From contig OX359196.1 of assembly GCA_947172415.1 (NCBI GenBank), positions 4,901,901 to 4,965,900 of the forward strand: a stretch of 64,000 bases of DNA, written 5' to 3'. A model generated the notes under the pieces. That model worked only from the letters and a program-made list of their open reading frames with translations. It searched no databases and was not told the DNA's origin. A program made the translations under genes and the position numbers. This DNA comes from Chondrosia reniformis (Eukaryota; Porifera; Demospongiae; Chondrillida; Chondrillidae). This document shows, in pieces, positions 32,458 through 43,164 of this stretch. Position 1 is the first letter of the stretch; every line of letters starts with the position of its first letter.

Positions 32458-34258
32458 AGAGAATGACAAATAAATGGACCAGATGATAAGAGATGCTACA
32501 TGCACAGCTCTGTGAGGTTTTTGGACTTAGGAATCATGCATGTTCTTAAATAAAGTTAATATGTACTGTAGACAACTTCATAGTTACATGGGAATCATTC
32601 ATACTCTTAAGAAAGTTCATTTGTACTTTATAAAGTTTAAATTAAGACATTGTATTACCAATTAAGTTAATGTTCTAAATATTCAGTTGCAGGCTGAATT
32701 GATTGTATGGATTGCAGTTGTTGCTATAGCAATCATGTTGTTTTGATGTAATTAGAAATTGGTTGGTTGCATGAACTTTTTGTTCTTAAATGTCAGGCAT
32801 GTTTTCCTCAAGTCTGACTAGAATGATAAAAATTGTTCTTATAGTTGTCTATATCAGTCCAGGCCAATAGTAATAGTACATTTTCGGCATGTTTATTCCC
32901 AGGTTCATACTACTGTGAGTTTCATTTTTTGCTTCCATAACACTAGCTACAGTTTTTAAATTTTTGTGTCTTGAAGTGATGAAGGAAGGTAATGTTAGGT
33001 TAACCAAAGGAATCCCAAACTTGTTTTTCATACAGTTTGGCTTTAGTCCATAGCTCTCAGCTAATGTTCTCCAGCCAAACCAGAAATGCGGCAGTGCTTA
33101 GCTGGAGAGTTCCTTGGCCATGTAGAAGCCATTTAATAGGTCAGCAATTAGTTTAAAGTGTCTCTATGCCCTGGAGCCAGGCATCTGGCTGTTCCTGTTG
33201 AAGTGTAGCTAGCTGCTTGAGTTTCATAGTAGTCCTTGTTCCAATTTTAGTTTAAAGTAAAGTTCTAGGGCGCCCAAAAGGCTTTTTGGAATTATAGTAT
33301 TTGCAACTGTTTCATCATCTTAAAGATTAAATTGGAGTGATTTACATGCCTACATGGGTTTAATTTGTTGATGTTACAGGGCTTCATAGAAGGGGTCAGG
33401 GGGATAGGATTGATTTTGTGTAAATGGATTATGTAACTTATGTGCATCTGTTCATGTACATGTTAATCATAGCAACTGACTTTAGGAGGATATTCCTCTT
33501 CATGTGCATGTGTGATGGTGCATGTTGTTATTGCTAGAAGCTAATACGTGGGTGGTTCATGTTGTCCATTGTCTAATTCCTCTCAATGCCCTTCAACTTA
33601 TATCTTTAGAATAATGGATGTTTTTAAGATCACTTGTAAAACAATTTACTCAAATATTGCCATGGTAACAGCCTATTACCAAATTAGGTATGATACCAAA
33701 ATCAATCTAGCTATAGCAATAGCCATTTATAAAGTGTTTGAAGATTATCTAAGTTGAATGGTTTATATATTATTCTGACAATGGATATATATGTCTGATA
33801 TAACACATTTGCCTCTAGTCTTGTACACTCTCTCCTGACCACTTTGCCATCTGTACATGTGGACATTGTTTATTTTTCTCTAATTGCAAGTAAATGGTGT
33901 TTTAGCTTAAGTATGAGTTTTGGGAGGTGATGGTTAATACTGTTTTTGTGTTTATCTTTTAAGCCTAATGTCCATGTAGAGTACAACTATAAAAACTGTA
34001 AAAATATACATTTTCTCTTTCCACAGCTCAGTTTCATCTCCAACAAATCAAATGAAGAGTTTCCATAGGAACCAGTTCCATGGTAACAAGCCTAATGATG
34101 ATCTTTATGACGCACCTCATGGACACCCTATTATATATTTAAAGACATTTAGACTATTTGAACTTGCCTTACTCTTCACCATATATGATATGATTTATTA
34201 TCACTTTGCTACTCAAATTTGGTTCATCTCAGTTGAGAGCATATTATAATTAATATAA
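32458..34258. other. Mostly non-coding, one orphan open frame
   Basis: No clear gene. After a good acceptor (TTTCCACAG at about 34026) an open frame to 34249 contains KPNDDLYDAPHGHPIIYL, which looks like a cytoplasmic tyrosine-containing tail but has no upstream exon I can connect. GC is low and no repeats stand out. Confidence 0.4.
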
Positions 34259-34563
34259 CTATGGCTCCCCTGACACGAGCTTCAAACGTCTTCCTAGATC
34301 CTTCAAGAAGGGCATTGATTCTGGGCCAATGGTGCCCAAGGTCTCAAATGCAACCAGCTGGAAGAGATAGCAACGACCCAGATGTGAGTACTTCTTGATC
34401 TTCTCTTTCTCAGCATGTGCTGCTGTGCTGCCAACTTCTAGTGCAGATCTCTGCTTGTGGGATTCACAAAGGGTGTCCACATAGGTGGAGTCCCACACCA
34501 GAAACTTCCCTTCAGACCATGGGATCATGGTCACACCATCCGGTCTGTTGCCATCAGATCTAA
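34259..34563 (-). mobile_element. Fragment of a LINE-like retroelement ORF
   Basis: On minus an open frame gives RSDGNRPDGVTMIPWSEGK, then FLVWDSTYVDTL, EKEKIKKYSHL, YLFQLVAFETLGTIGPES and GRRLKLVSGEP. This order matches the region downstream of reverse transcriptase in many marine-invertebrate retroelement proteins as I remember them, possibly a nuclease-like fold (DG, then WD, then K, then E). Only this piece is present: it ends at a stop near 34259 and no reverse transcriptase is nearby, so it is a 5'-truncated relic. Confidence 0.65.
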
Positions 34564-34710
34564 GTAGTTAATATTAAAAATACATGCATGAGTTACCATA
34601 ATCTTCTACCATACATGCCATACTTCCAACCTTGCATATTTCATTTTGAAATAAAGAATGCATTAATAAGCTGACACATAGACAATACTTCAACTTGGAG
34701 GCAAGCTCAC

Positions 34711-35315
34711 CACATGATCATCGGCAGGTGACAATGTTAGAGAGGAAGAGGCTATTTGAATGTTTTGTACATATTTAGTCTTATCCTGAAGTACCCAGTT
34801 CAGGGTCTTTTCAATCTTGTAAAGATGGCTTCCCTTGCCATCCTCTTGGGTGACAACAATTAGTGTCTAAAACACAAATATTTTATATAACAAGGAGGCC
34901 ATGTACAATCATAATATACTCAGTACATATCTGATTAACTTCAGAACTATCTGATGCATTTGGAATACACATTCATGTACTTTATTTGTAATGTAAACAG
35001 TGTCATACGTCGTACATCGTTTATCCAGAGTGGCTGAATTACTCTGTGTGTCTCTTTAGAGTTGCCAGAAGGTTTAAAATAGTACTACAGATGCACGATG
35101 AGAAGAAAATTCATTACTGCGACCCACTTAAATGGATCTGGTTAACTTACTACACTAGCTAGCGGTTTTACATCGTTAAAATTTAGATTACAATCATCCG
35201 TAGAGTCTGCCCTTCGCGTCCGAGCAGGGTCCTTGCTTATGTCTAAACCTTTCCCATTTTTCACTAGTGCAAACCACCCAAAGAGGTAGATTAACAAGAA
35301 AGTCACCGATGCCAT
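34711..35315 (-). CDS. Small secreted protein, 3' part unresolved
   Basis: Two exons in phase 0: 35151-35315 and 34711-34866. The chosen ATG (35315) gives a signal peptide, MASVTFLLIYLFGWFALV; an in-frame ATG at 35360 would add 15 polar residues in front and spoil it. A basic site (ARTRR) is followed by DDCNLNFNDVKPLASV and TLIVVTQEDGKGSHLYKIEK, NWVLQDKTKYVQNIQIASS. The pattern faintly recalls the thioredoxin-like N-terminus of selenoprotein P, but the CxxC/U site is absent; that is speculation. After the donor at 34709-34710 the next acceptor-like site adjoins the LINE fragment and would give an immediate stop, so the gene is either truncated by the insertion or has later exons I did not find. 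Confidence 0.5.
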
Positions 35316-36090
35316 TTTCTTTCCATGTACAAACACTGGTTTGCTACAATCAACTATCAAGATGTACTGTATAAGAGTTTGCTAAGTACTCACACTGTAT
35401 ATGGTACTCGTGGATCGTTACCCATAGTATATACATATAACATATATATTTGTCCAAATAAGGCCTGGGCTTCTACTTAGACAAATACAGTGGCTTCTAG
35501 TATGGTGTATACTTAGTGTTTGTAGCAGTAACTATCACACAAGATGTTCAAAAGATTTGTGATTCACTTTTGGTAAATGAGTAAATGAAAGGTTTATGTA
35601 AAATATGACAGCAATTTTTGAAAGCCTATTCATTCAAGACATGCATACTCTGTGTCCAGGATGGAGACCATCCAGCTCCATCTGACTGATGACCTATAGA
35701 TCTGACATCCCACATATCTAGTCAAATGCAAGACTTTGTGAGTATGCATATGCCCATAGGATACTGACATCATATTGCTGATGAAAACCTCTGGGTTGAA
35801 ACGTTCTATTTAAAAGAATTCATGTTGCAGTTGCTCAACAATCTCAGTATCCTATTATGATTGCAACAAATACCCCTTATCACTTCACGTATACATGCAC
35901 TTAGTGACAGGTACACACATACCGTCACAATTGCACAACTCACATACTTACACAAGTGCATGCATCTACAGACAAGCATGCCCATACTTTGATGTTAATA
36001 ATAATAATAATTAAATAACTAAGTTAAACTCAAAAGACTGTCTTACTAGTGAATTAGTAGCGAAAATATGTTGAGAGTATATGTCAAGTA
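35316..36090. other. Intergenic with a dispersed motif copy
   Basis: Holds promoter sequence of the small secreted gene and the 3' flank of the fucosyltransferase-like gene. The only structured part is the repeat at 35770-35890. Confidence 0.6.
35770..35890 (+). repeat. Dispersed GAAACGTC motif, copy 5
   Basis: TTGCTGATGAAAACCTCTGG, GTTGAAACGTTC, ATGTTGCAGTTGCTCAACAA, then ATTATGATTGCAACAAATAC with CCCTTATCACTT. It is the best copy of the full ~110-bp unit together with 27778-27900. Confidence 0.75.
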
Positions 36091-37479
36091 TTAGTGTCTT
36101 ATAATGGGATACTGATAACAGAGTTTATATTCATTGGCACAACATGACTGTTGCTGGTAAGGTATGAGTCCAATGTTGGCTGACAAAGCGGAGAAAGTAC
36201 TGGTGGATAATATGAAAAATTGTGAGTTTGCCATCAACCATAAATCTACCATGGCATCTGTATTTATTTCTTCACACCTATTCAAAGTTATGTGACCCAC
36301 AGGCAGGTATTGATGAGCAGTCCTTATATCAGTACTTACCACTTTTGAATTACCGAACCTTTTTTTCACAAAATCTTTAAGATCATTTGAATCAGTGATC
36401 AACACAAGTGGGAAATCAATAGCATTTTGTAGTATGAGGTTAAAAGCACATTGGATTTGCTGACTCCAAGATTCCTTTGATGTTGAAAGGCGCGTTCTGT
36501 GTTCTATTCTTCCGTCACTAAAGCTACCTGTACGAATATGCATAGAGGCATATTTTCTAGGAACTCCATTCTCAACTTTAAATGCTTCCGCTTTTGTAAA
36601 TATATTCTCACTTTGCGCAAAATCGATTAATAAATATGTAAGCAAAGCGGACAGAAAGACGTGAATTCGGTCGTCTTGAGGAAGCTGCCTAAATAGACGC
36701 ATTTCTTCTAGAGTGGCGATGCACAGACTCTTTTCAGAGGAGTCGAGTGCGACGTTTGCGTAGACTGTTAACACCTTTGCTTTACTAAATGCAGTATGGC
36801 ATCCCAATCTCTCAATTGACCCTTTTCTTATTTGTAGTTGCTGATCCAACTTCTCTGTAACTTTCCAAGGGATTGCATTTGGTCTCCATAAATGGATGGT
36901 GTCATTGCAAAAAGATCCAAAGTCAGCGAGGAAGAACCGACCAGAGAAAATTGATAATAAAAATGCGATTCTCATGCTCCCAACCATGCACCCAGTACCC
37001 ATACTCCTCCCCTCGCGGCGCCTAACATGCATCCACTTAATTTCACTAGTACTATTAAATATAATTTTCACCTCTCCACGCTCCAATATCCTGTCAATGT
37101 TTTGAACCCATCGTACGTAATCTTTTATCTTTTCCAAGATTTGCCAAAGAGCAGCGTTTACACTAACTGAGCACACGAGTTGGTAACACTCCTCAAGAAA
37201 GTCTTGGCGTACAGGTATGGATCCTTTAGTGCTTTTTAGAAGCCAATCACACAATTCTTTACAATTCGCACTCCCTAATCTGCCTGAAGGAACTGATTCA
37301 AAGCTGCCTGTGACTGTCGGCAGAGATTCCTCGTGCCGCACTTGCAATAGACCTGGCATCACTGATGTTTGAATCCACGCTACATTGCCAACATAAAGGA
37401 TAGCAATCAATAGCATAAAAGCTAAAGGCACTGTAATAGAAAAGAGTTTTGCCAGAGAAGCCATGCATGGGCCCACCAA
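36091..37479 (-). CDS. Type II membrane glycosyltransferase, fucosyltransferase-like, intronless
   Basis: One uninterrupted frame of 462 residues. A short cytoplasmic N-terminus is followed by a signal-anchor helix at ~12-36 (FSITVPLAFMLLIAILYVGN) and a lumenal domain, the layout of Golgi glycosyltransferases. In the lumenal part GSMRIAFLLSIFSGRFFLADFG resembles the donor-half start of GT-B fucosyltransferases. Later HIRTGSFSDGRIEHR recalls the conserved H-R-D/G loop, LVLITDSNDLKDFVKKRFG a Rossmann segment, and DAMVDLWLMANSQFFILSTSTFSALSA the C-terminal motif of alpha-1,6/alpha-1,2/NodZ-type enzymes. The sub-family and linkage cannot be told. Its neighbours are unrelated. Being intronless in an intron-rich region suggests retroposition or an older intron-poor family. 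Confidence 0.7.
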   Translation of the reverse strand: MVGPCMASLAKLFSITVPLAFMLLIAILYVGNVAWIQTSVMPGLLQVRHEESLPTVTGSFESVPSGRLGSANCKELCDWLLKSTKGSIPVRQDFLEECYQLVCSVSVNAALWQILEKIKDYVRWVQNIDRILERGEVKIIFNSTSEIKWMHVRRREGRSMGTGCMVGSMRIAFLLSIFSGRFFLADFGSFCNDTIHLWRPNAIPWKVTEKLDQQLQIRKGSIERLGCHTAFSKAKVLTVYANVALDSSEKSLCIATLEEMRLFRQLPQDDRIHVFLSALLTYLLIDFAQSENIFTKAEAFKVENGVPRKYASMHIRTGSFSDGRIEHRTRLSTSKESWSQQIQCAFNLILQNAIDFPLVLITDSNDLKDFVKKRFGNSKVVSTDIRTAHQYLPVGHITLNRCEEINTDAMVDLWLMANSQFFILSTSTFSALSANIGLIPYQQQSCCANEYKLCYQYPIIRH

Positions 37480-37818
37480 AGGCGAAAACTAAAAAGGACC
37501 TAACCAGAACTAGTTTGATGAAATCACCGCTTCAGGGGTCTGAGGACTCTCGGCCGATTTTCTGTTGCTGTTCTCGACATTCATTGAGAAATTCTGCAGC
37601 CAATTAGTGGCCATCACCTTCCATATTTAGAGAAAGGTATGCTCAGTCAGCTTATCATTATCTATAAGGTTGCTATTAAGATAAAGAGATACATACATAG
37701 TGTGTTAGTGAATTAATGCTTACATTCTATCCAATATTACTTATAATATCCATTATTACTTATGATACTGTCAAGTGTAGTACAATGTATTCTATGTTTG
37801 TTTTGATTTCCCTTTAAG

Positions 37819-37944
37819 GATTCCGCAGTTCGATGGATCATTCTTGTAGCAGAGGCTATCCTGGTTCTTGCAGTTGGAATCTCTGTCATTACAGAGTATT
37901 GGCAATTATTTGCTAAAGCCACTTACAAATATTTTGGACCTTAA
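37819..37944 (+). CDS. Orphan last exon of a small membrane protein
   Basis: After a clean acceptor (CCCTTTAAG) the phase-0 frame gives a membrane helix, RWIILVAEAILVLAVGIS, then EYWQLFAKATYKYFGP and a TAA stop. The hydrophobic pattern and splice site support a real exon. A candidate upstream exon begins at ATG 37467 or 37517 (MGPPKAKTKK..., MKSPLQGSED...), divergent from the fucosyltransferase-like gene, but no donor there gives the required phase, so an exon is missing. No family recognised. Confidence 0.45.
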   Translation, partial: DSAVRWIILVAEAILVLAVGISVITEYWQLFAKATYKYFGP

Positions 37945-38180
37945 ACATTGTCATCATTACTAATTATATAAATTATAGTATACGTTACTAATAATTGCAA
38001 TATATGCTAAAGAGTTCGCATTAAACCTGTTCTACATCATTGTATAAGGGAAGGAGATTCTGTCATTGCCAATTATTTATGTCAAGTGAAGTGATGATTT
38101 TGATATACATATGTACAAATAAAACTTTGTATGGTTGGATCTAATACATTAATTTTTATCAGCGGCTGTGGTTGCTTAAA

Positions 38181-41100
38181 ATGGCTGCGCAGTTTGTTCG
38201 AAATATTCGTGTTCCTCCCGTAGCGCCCATAACTAGGAAGAAGATTCTCGTATTAGGTTCTGGACGCGTCTGCAATCCAGTAATTCAGTATATAAATAAG
38301 AACACAGAATATCAAGTCACTATAGGTAAGCATGATATATATACACTAGCTACATTAGTACCCATCAATAGTACATTAGTACGGACGCGTTACGGTCATG
38401 TACAATTAAGTGTTGTTAGTTGGATAATTTTTCTTTTTTGAGAATCCAATTCTTTTCTATTGTGTATCATCAGTGTTTCACCTTTTTCCAAACAGTCTTC
38501 CTGATCGCAGTACCTTAAGGTGACTGCCTCCATAGAACGGGCGAGTATATACTCACACCCTCTCTCTATAGGCACTTTCGTTCCTGTCACTATTAGTAAT
38601 AATAAATACTAACTCCATTCATCTTAAAGCTTGTGTTCATCACAGGATCAAATTTCAGGTTTCATATGGCATGAAAACTATTTGAAACTTCTTTGAACAG
38701 CCTGGTTTCAAAGGGTGCTCAAGAATGTGCTAACAGATTAATTTCATAGGTTTCAAATTTTTCAGCAGCCCCTTTCCAGTTTTATACATACTTTCATACC
38801 TTTTGAAACCTGGCAGTTCAAAGAGTTTCAAATATGTTTCATGCCTCCTGAAACACTTGATCCTGTGCAGCTTGTACTCATATAACACAACTCCATTCCG
38901 TCCTGTGCTCACTACATGTGTACGTAGGTACAGACAAGGTTAAGGATGCAAAGGCCATTGCTAATAAAGCAAAGGTTCCGGGGATGATATCAATTGTCGA
39001 CATCAATGTTACAGCAGATACATCCAAGCTGAAAAGTTACATCAAAGAGAGTGATCTCTGTATCAGGTGTGTGTATGCACACTTAGCAGCAGCATGCAGT
39101 GCTAGATCAGTATATTAGAGTAGAAACATCATGGCATACAACCTATATAGTTATCTACCTTATGTAGTATTTATACGAATCTTATGATGACAATAGTATA
39201 TAGTGTATTTTGAATAAGCACCATTCTGTCCCTGAGAAAAGATTTTGGACAATATCTTCCAGACTTTTCATCATAGTCTTTGCACATGCTAAGTACAAAT
39301 AGCTCCCTCAAAATTATTTAATTATTACTGTATATAATTAATTAATCAACTCCCTTAGTTTAGTGTCCATTTTTCTGGTACTTAGCTTGCTGCCCAACTT
39401 CCTCCATCCTCTGGTGCTGGAACACTGCCTCTCCTACGGAGTGCACATGGTGACCCCCAGCTACACCTCGGAGCCTTTCATTACTGCTGATAAGGAAGCT
39501 GCAGAAAAGGGGATAACCCTGATGTGTGAGCTGGGGCTGGACCCTGGAATAGATCACATGCTTGCTATGGAGTGTATTGATAAAGTTCACTCTAAGAATG
39601 GAAAGGTACGTACACATGCACTGTTATAGGTTAAGCTTGCATTGTGTCAAGCTGTACGCCTAATTGACTTATTGTTCATAAAGTTAGCTAACGGGTATAT
39701 ATGGTAATTGAAATTGTTGAGTGATGAGTTTGGCATGTATTGTACATACAATGAGCCTGGTTCAACAACAAATCCAAATAATGAAAGTGACAGTAGAGGA
39801 AAGATTATAATGTAGAACAGCCATAAACCAAGTTTGAATATTTGATGCATGTATCACTTCTGTAGATTAATAGATTCATTTCTTATTGCGGTGGTCTGCC
39901 CGCCTTGGAAGATTCCAAAAACCCACTAAGATACAAGTTTAGGTAAAAAGTAAATTGCTTTTGTAATAGTAGCTGATGTGTTTTATATATCAAAATGGCA
40001 GCAGTTACAAGTTGGTCATGTGCTGTCTTTGTATGTTATGTATTTGTTTAGTTGGAGCCCATTGGCAGTCCTGAAGAATACTCTCAATCCGGCCCGCTTC
40101 CTCAGGGATGGACAGGTACATACTAATTCAAATTCCAAAAGCACTACAGGGGAGATACAATCTCATACAACATGTACTGTAGGGTAATCTATATCCTATA
40201 TAGTCTCATACAACATGTAGGGTAATCTATATCCTATATAGTCTCACACGTTATGTAGAGTAATCTATATCCTATATAGTCTCACACATTATGTAGGGCA
40301 ATCTATATCCTATATAGTCTCATACAACATGTAGGGTAATCTATATCCTATATAGTCTCATACAACATGTAGGGTAATCTATATCCTATATAGTCTCATA
40401 CAACATGTAGGGTAATCTATATCCTATACAATCTCATACAACATGTAGGGTAATCTATATCCTATATAGTCTACCCATCCTACAGTAATAATCATATGTA
40501 GTAATTCTAAATGTGTAATCTGCTGTCAATGCCTCTTCTCTCTCTTCCTGTACATGTAGTCCATTGATGTATTGCAGGGTGGGAAGCTGATGGACGCTAG
40601 TGTGCCTATACAGATAGGAAGTGTGGAATACGAGGGGCTGCCCAATAGGGACTCCATCAAGTATGTACCAATTTATGGTCTTGCAGAAGCCAAAGACCTC
40701 ATTCGAGGATCCCTCAGATATAAAGTATATTGCATTAGTACATCAATAATGGTTATATATATTTCCATGCCCTCTCCAAGTGACCGAGACACTGTTTTAA
40801 TTTCAGCATTTGTCACAAAGGTAGTTGTCAGTTGTAATGACTTATGTACGTAGTTAAAAGACATTATATTGCTTTGCCATAATTAAAAGTCAGTCTCCCT
40901 TAATTGCATCACACTCATCTCCATGGTGAGTTATTAAATGACAATGTATTGTTTGTATGACAACTATATTAAATGATTTTGTTTCCATGACAACTGTATC
41001 AAATGATATTGTCTCTAGGGCTACTGTTCCAAAATGAAAGCACTAAGGAAGCTAGGACTACTTAATGAGAATCCTCACCCCAGACTACAGAAAGACTCAC

Positions 41101-42124
41101 CAGAGACTGCATGGGTTAGCCTTACCTTTATTAAATACTGGTAGCTGATTATCATGAGATATCTCTCCCTGCTTAGAGAGATATAGTTGCTACTTTGCTG
41201 GCATCAACAGATGTCAGAAACACAAGCTTGGAGAAGTCTGTTTTAGAGATTGTTGAAGGAAACCATGAGGTCTACGAAGCTATTGAACAGTAAGCTTAGT
41301 GTATTATTTAATTAGCGCAGCATCCATCAATCTATTCATCAATCCAGCCATCTGTCCACCCATCCATCCATCCATCCATCCATCCATCAATCCGTCCGTC
41401 CGTCCGTCCGTTCATCCATCCTTATATCTATCCAGGCTAGGCTTATTATCCTCACAACTGATCCAGCCTCAAGGATCTCCTCTGCACACTTTGGCATACC
41501 ACTTGGAGAATCTTGATGACATGAACTACAGTAAGAACTAAAAGTGATAGAGTAGCAATCCATACTAGTTCATAATGAGTGTTCAGTTGCTGTTGTAAGT
41601 TGTACTCTCTCGCTAACCTTACCCTATTATCCTGTAGGTCCAGGACAGCGTGACCTCACTCTGTTGCAGCATGTGATTGATGTGTCCTATAATGGTAGCC
41701 CTAAAGAACAGCACATTATCAGTTTAGAGGCATATGGTCACCCTTGCGAGGGAGAATCAGCCATGGCTCTTACAGTAGGCCTTCCTGTTGCTATGGCTGC
41801 AAAGATGATTCTAAGTGGTAGGGAACTGCTATTCCTATGTTGCCATAGCTACATACATCACAGTAGCATCTCAAGAATCCCCCCGAAACATACATAGTTA
41901 ATATTCCTTCTGAAGAGACAGCAAAATGGCTATCCAATATATATGTATGTGTGTTGATGACAGGGACTTACTCCTATCTGCCCATCTCGTATGTAGATGA
42001 GATAAAGAAGACTGGACTGGTGCTACCGCTGAGCAAAGAGGTGTACCAACCCATGTTGGCAGAGTTGAGGGAGTCCACTGCTGAATGGGCCAAATGGAAC
42101 ATCGATGTTGTCAAGAGGGACTAG
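38181..42124 (+). CDS. Saccharopine dehydrogenase (L-glutamate-forming), monofunctional
   Basis: Eleven exons, all phases consistent: 38181-38325, 38928-39066, 39386-39605, 39866-39942, 40052-40115, 40578-40724, 41019-41114, 41177-41289, 41436-41530, 41638-41817, 41964-42124; 478 residues. It matches the C-terminal half of animal AASS and yeast LYS9, which convert saccharopine to alpha-aminoadipic semialdehyde plus glutamate in lysine metabolism. Visible marks: nucleotide-binding [72 protein letters not shown] and the C-terminal [19 protein letters not shown] with [15 protein letters not shown]. The lysine-ketoglutarate reductase half found fused in animal AASS is absent; the first exon starts almost directly at the Rossmann domain, with a short basic N-terminus ([20 protein letters not shown]) that could be a mitochondrial presequence. 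Family call is strong. Confidence 0.9.
40140..40475. repeat. Minisatellite, about 8 units of ~38 bp
   Basis: Unit contains TCATACAACATGTAGGGTAA followed by TCTATATCCTATATAGTC, in intron 5 of the saccharopine dehydrogenase gene. The first unit is interrupted. Confidence 0.95.
41340..41432. repeat. CCAT/CCGT tetranucleotide repeat
   Basis: Runs of CCATCCAT then CCGTCCGT in intron 8 of the saccharopine dehydrogenase gene, ending just before the acceptor of exon 9. Confidence 0.9.
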
Positions 42125-43164
42125 CTATATTCCTTAGTCTGATAGTAGTCGTATTTATTATGTAATTGTTTCAACATCCAATCCTATAATTTAATATACT
42201 ATAATAAGGTATTATTATTTTTAAATTATTAAGTAATAAGAGGTACTTGTTGCATTCATAATGAATTGGTAAGATTAGCTATAGAGCAACAGCAACACTT
42301 TATAATAATCAAAGAATTAGGATATTTCAGTAAATAGGTACTGCTGAAGTAGATCTATGGGTTGAAACGTCCTAATTCTTTTAAATGATGAATACAATTT
42401 TATTGCATGCTATATACTCCTAAAAGTACAGTGCAAGTTACAAAATCCTGATTCCTTGGACCATTACTACTACATATACAAACAATTTTCTTTGTATACT
42501 TTTATATACAAACATTAATCTCGCAGGCACTATGAATTCATCAATATACTTATATCAACAATGATTATATTATATATATGTCAAATTGAATGATCATTTT
42601 AGATTCAAACAATATAGACCGATTAAAATGACAGGCTTCACTGCAGGTAAAATTGTTTGTAAATTGAATATTATATAACATTTCCTTTTAAGATTGAAAT
42701 TGTTTCATTTCCTTCTACTTGTCTCAAACTCACAACTTGCATGTAATGTTGCCTAAACATTGACAATGTCAACATTACAGTAAAAGTGTTTCATTTTTCA
42801 CTTTTAGCAATCTTTGATTTGTACATGTAATTATACAGATATTGATTAGGACTTTGTACTAAATTGAACACATTTGAATTTCTAAGTGTATATGTGTGCA
42901 TTGTGTGTACATATATGACAACTCCTTCCCAGCTAGTGGAATTTCCAAGCTTAGATTACATGCAAAGGTTAACTCCAGCTGTTCGAAAACCAGCCATTAC
43001 AGTTGCATGTTACATATATTTAAGTGTATATTGTACAATTATTTACATTCATACATTGAGTTCTTCAAAAGAAAAGCATATATACTCACACCACAAGTAA
43101 AACAATAAATTGGGGAATTACTAAATTATCTAGTTTTTGTCCCAATATGGGAAGCTTTAACTCT
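42125..43164. other. Convergent 3' flanks, one dispersed motif copy
   Basis: Between two convergent genes. It holds the palindromic motif copy at 42310-42390; otherwise AT-rich 3' flanking DNA with no exon seen. Confidence 0.6.
42310..42390 (+). repeat. Dispersed GAAACGTC motif, copy 6, with long outer stem
   Basis: AAAGAATTAGGA and TCCTAATTCTTT form a 12-bp perfect outer stem around CTGCTGAAGTAGATCTATGG and GTTGAAACG. The distance between the left arm and CTGA (about 22 nt) is longer than in a standard hammerhead stem I. Confidence 0.7.

Noticed and set aside
35770-35890. Canonical hammerhead ribozyme at this copy of the second motif
   Set aside because: No stem I can be drawn around CTGATGA...GAAAC here, and there is an extra base before stem II.
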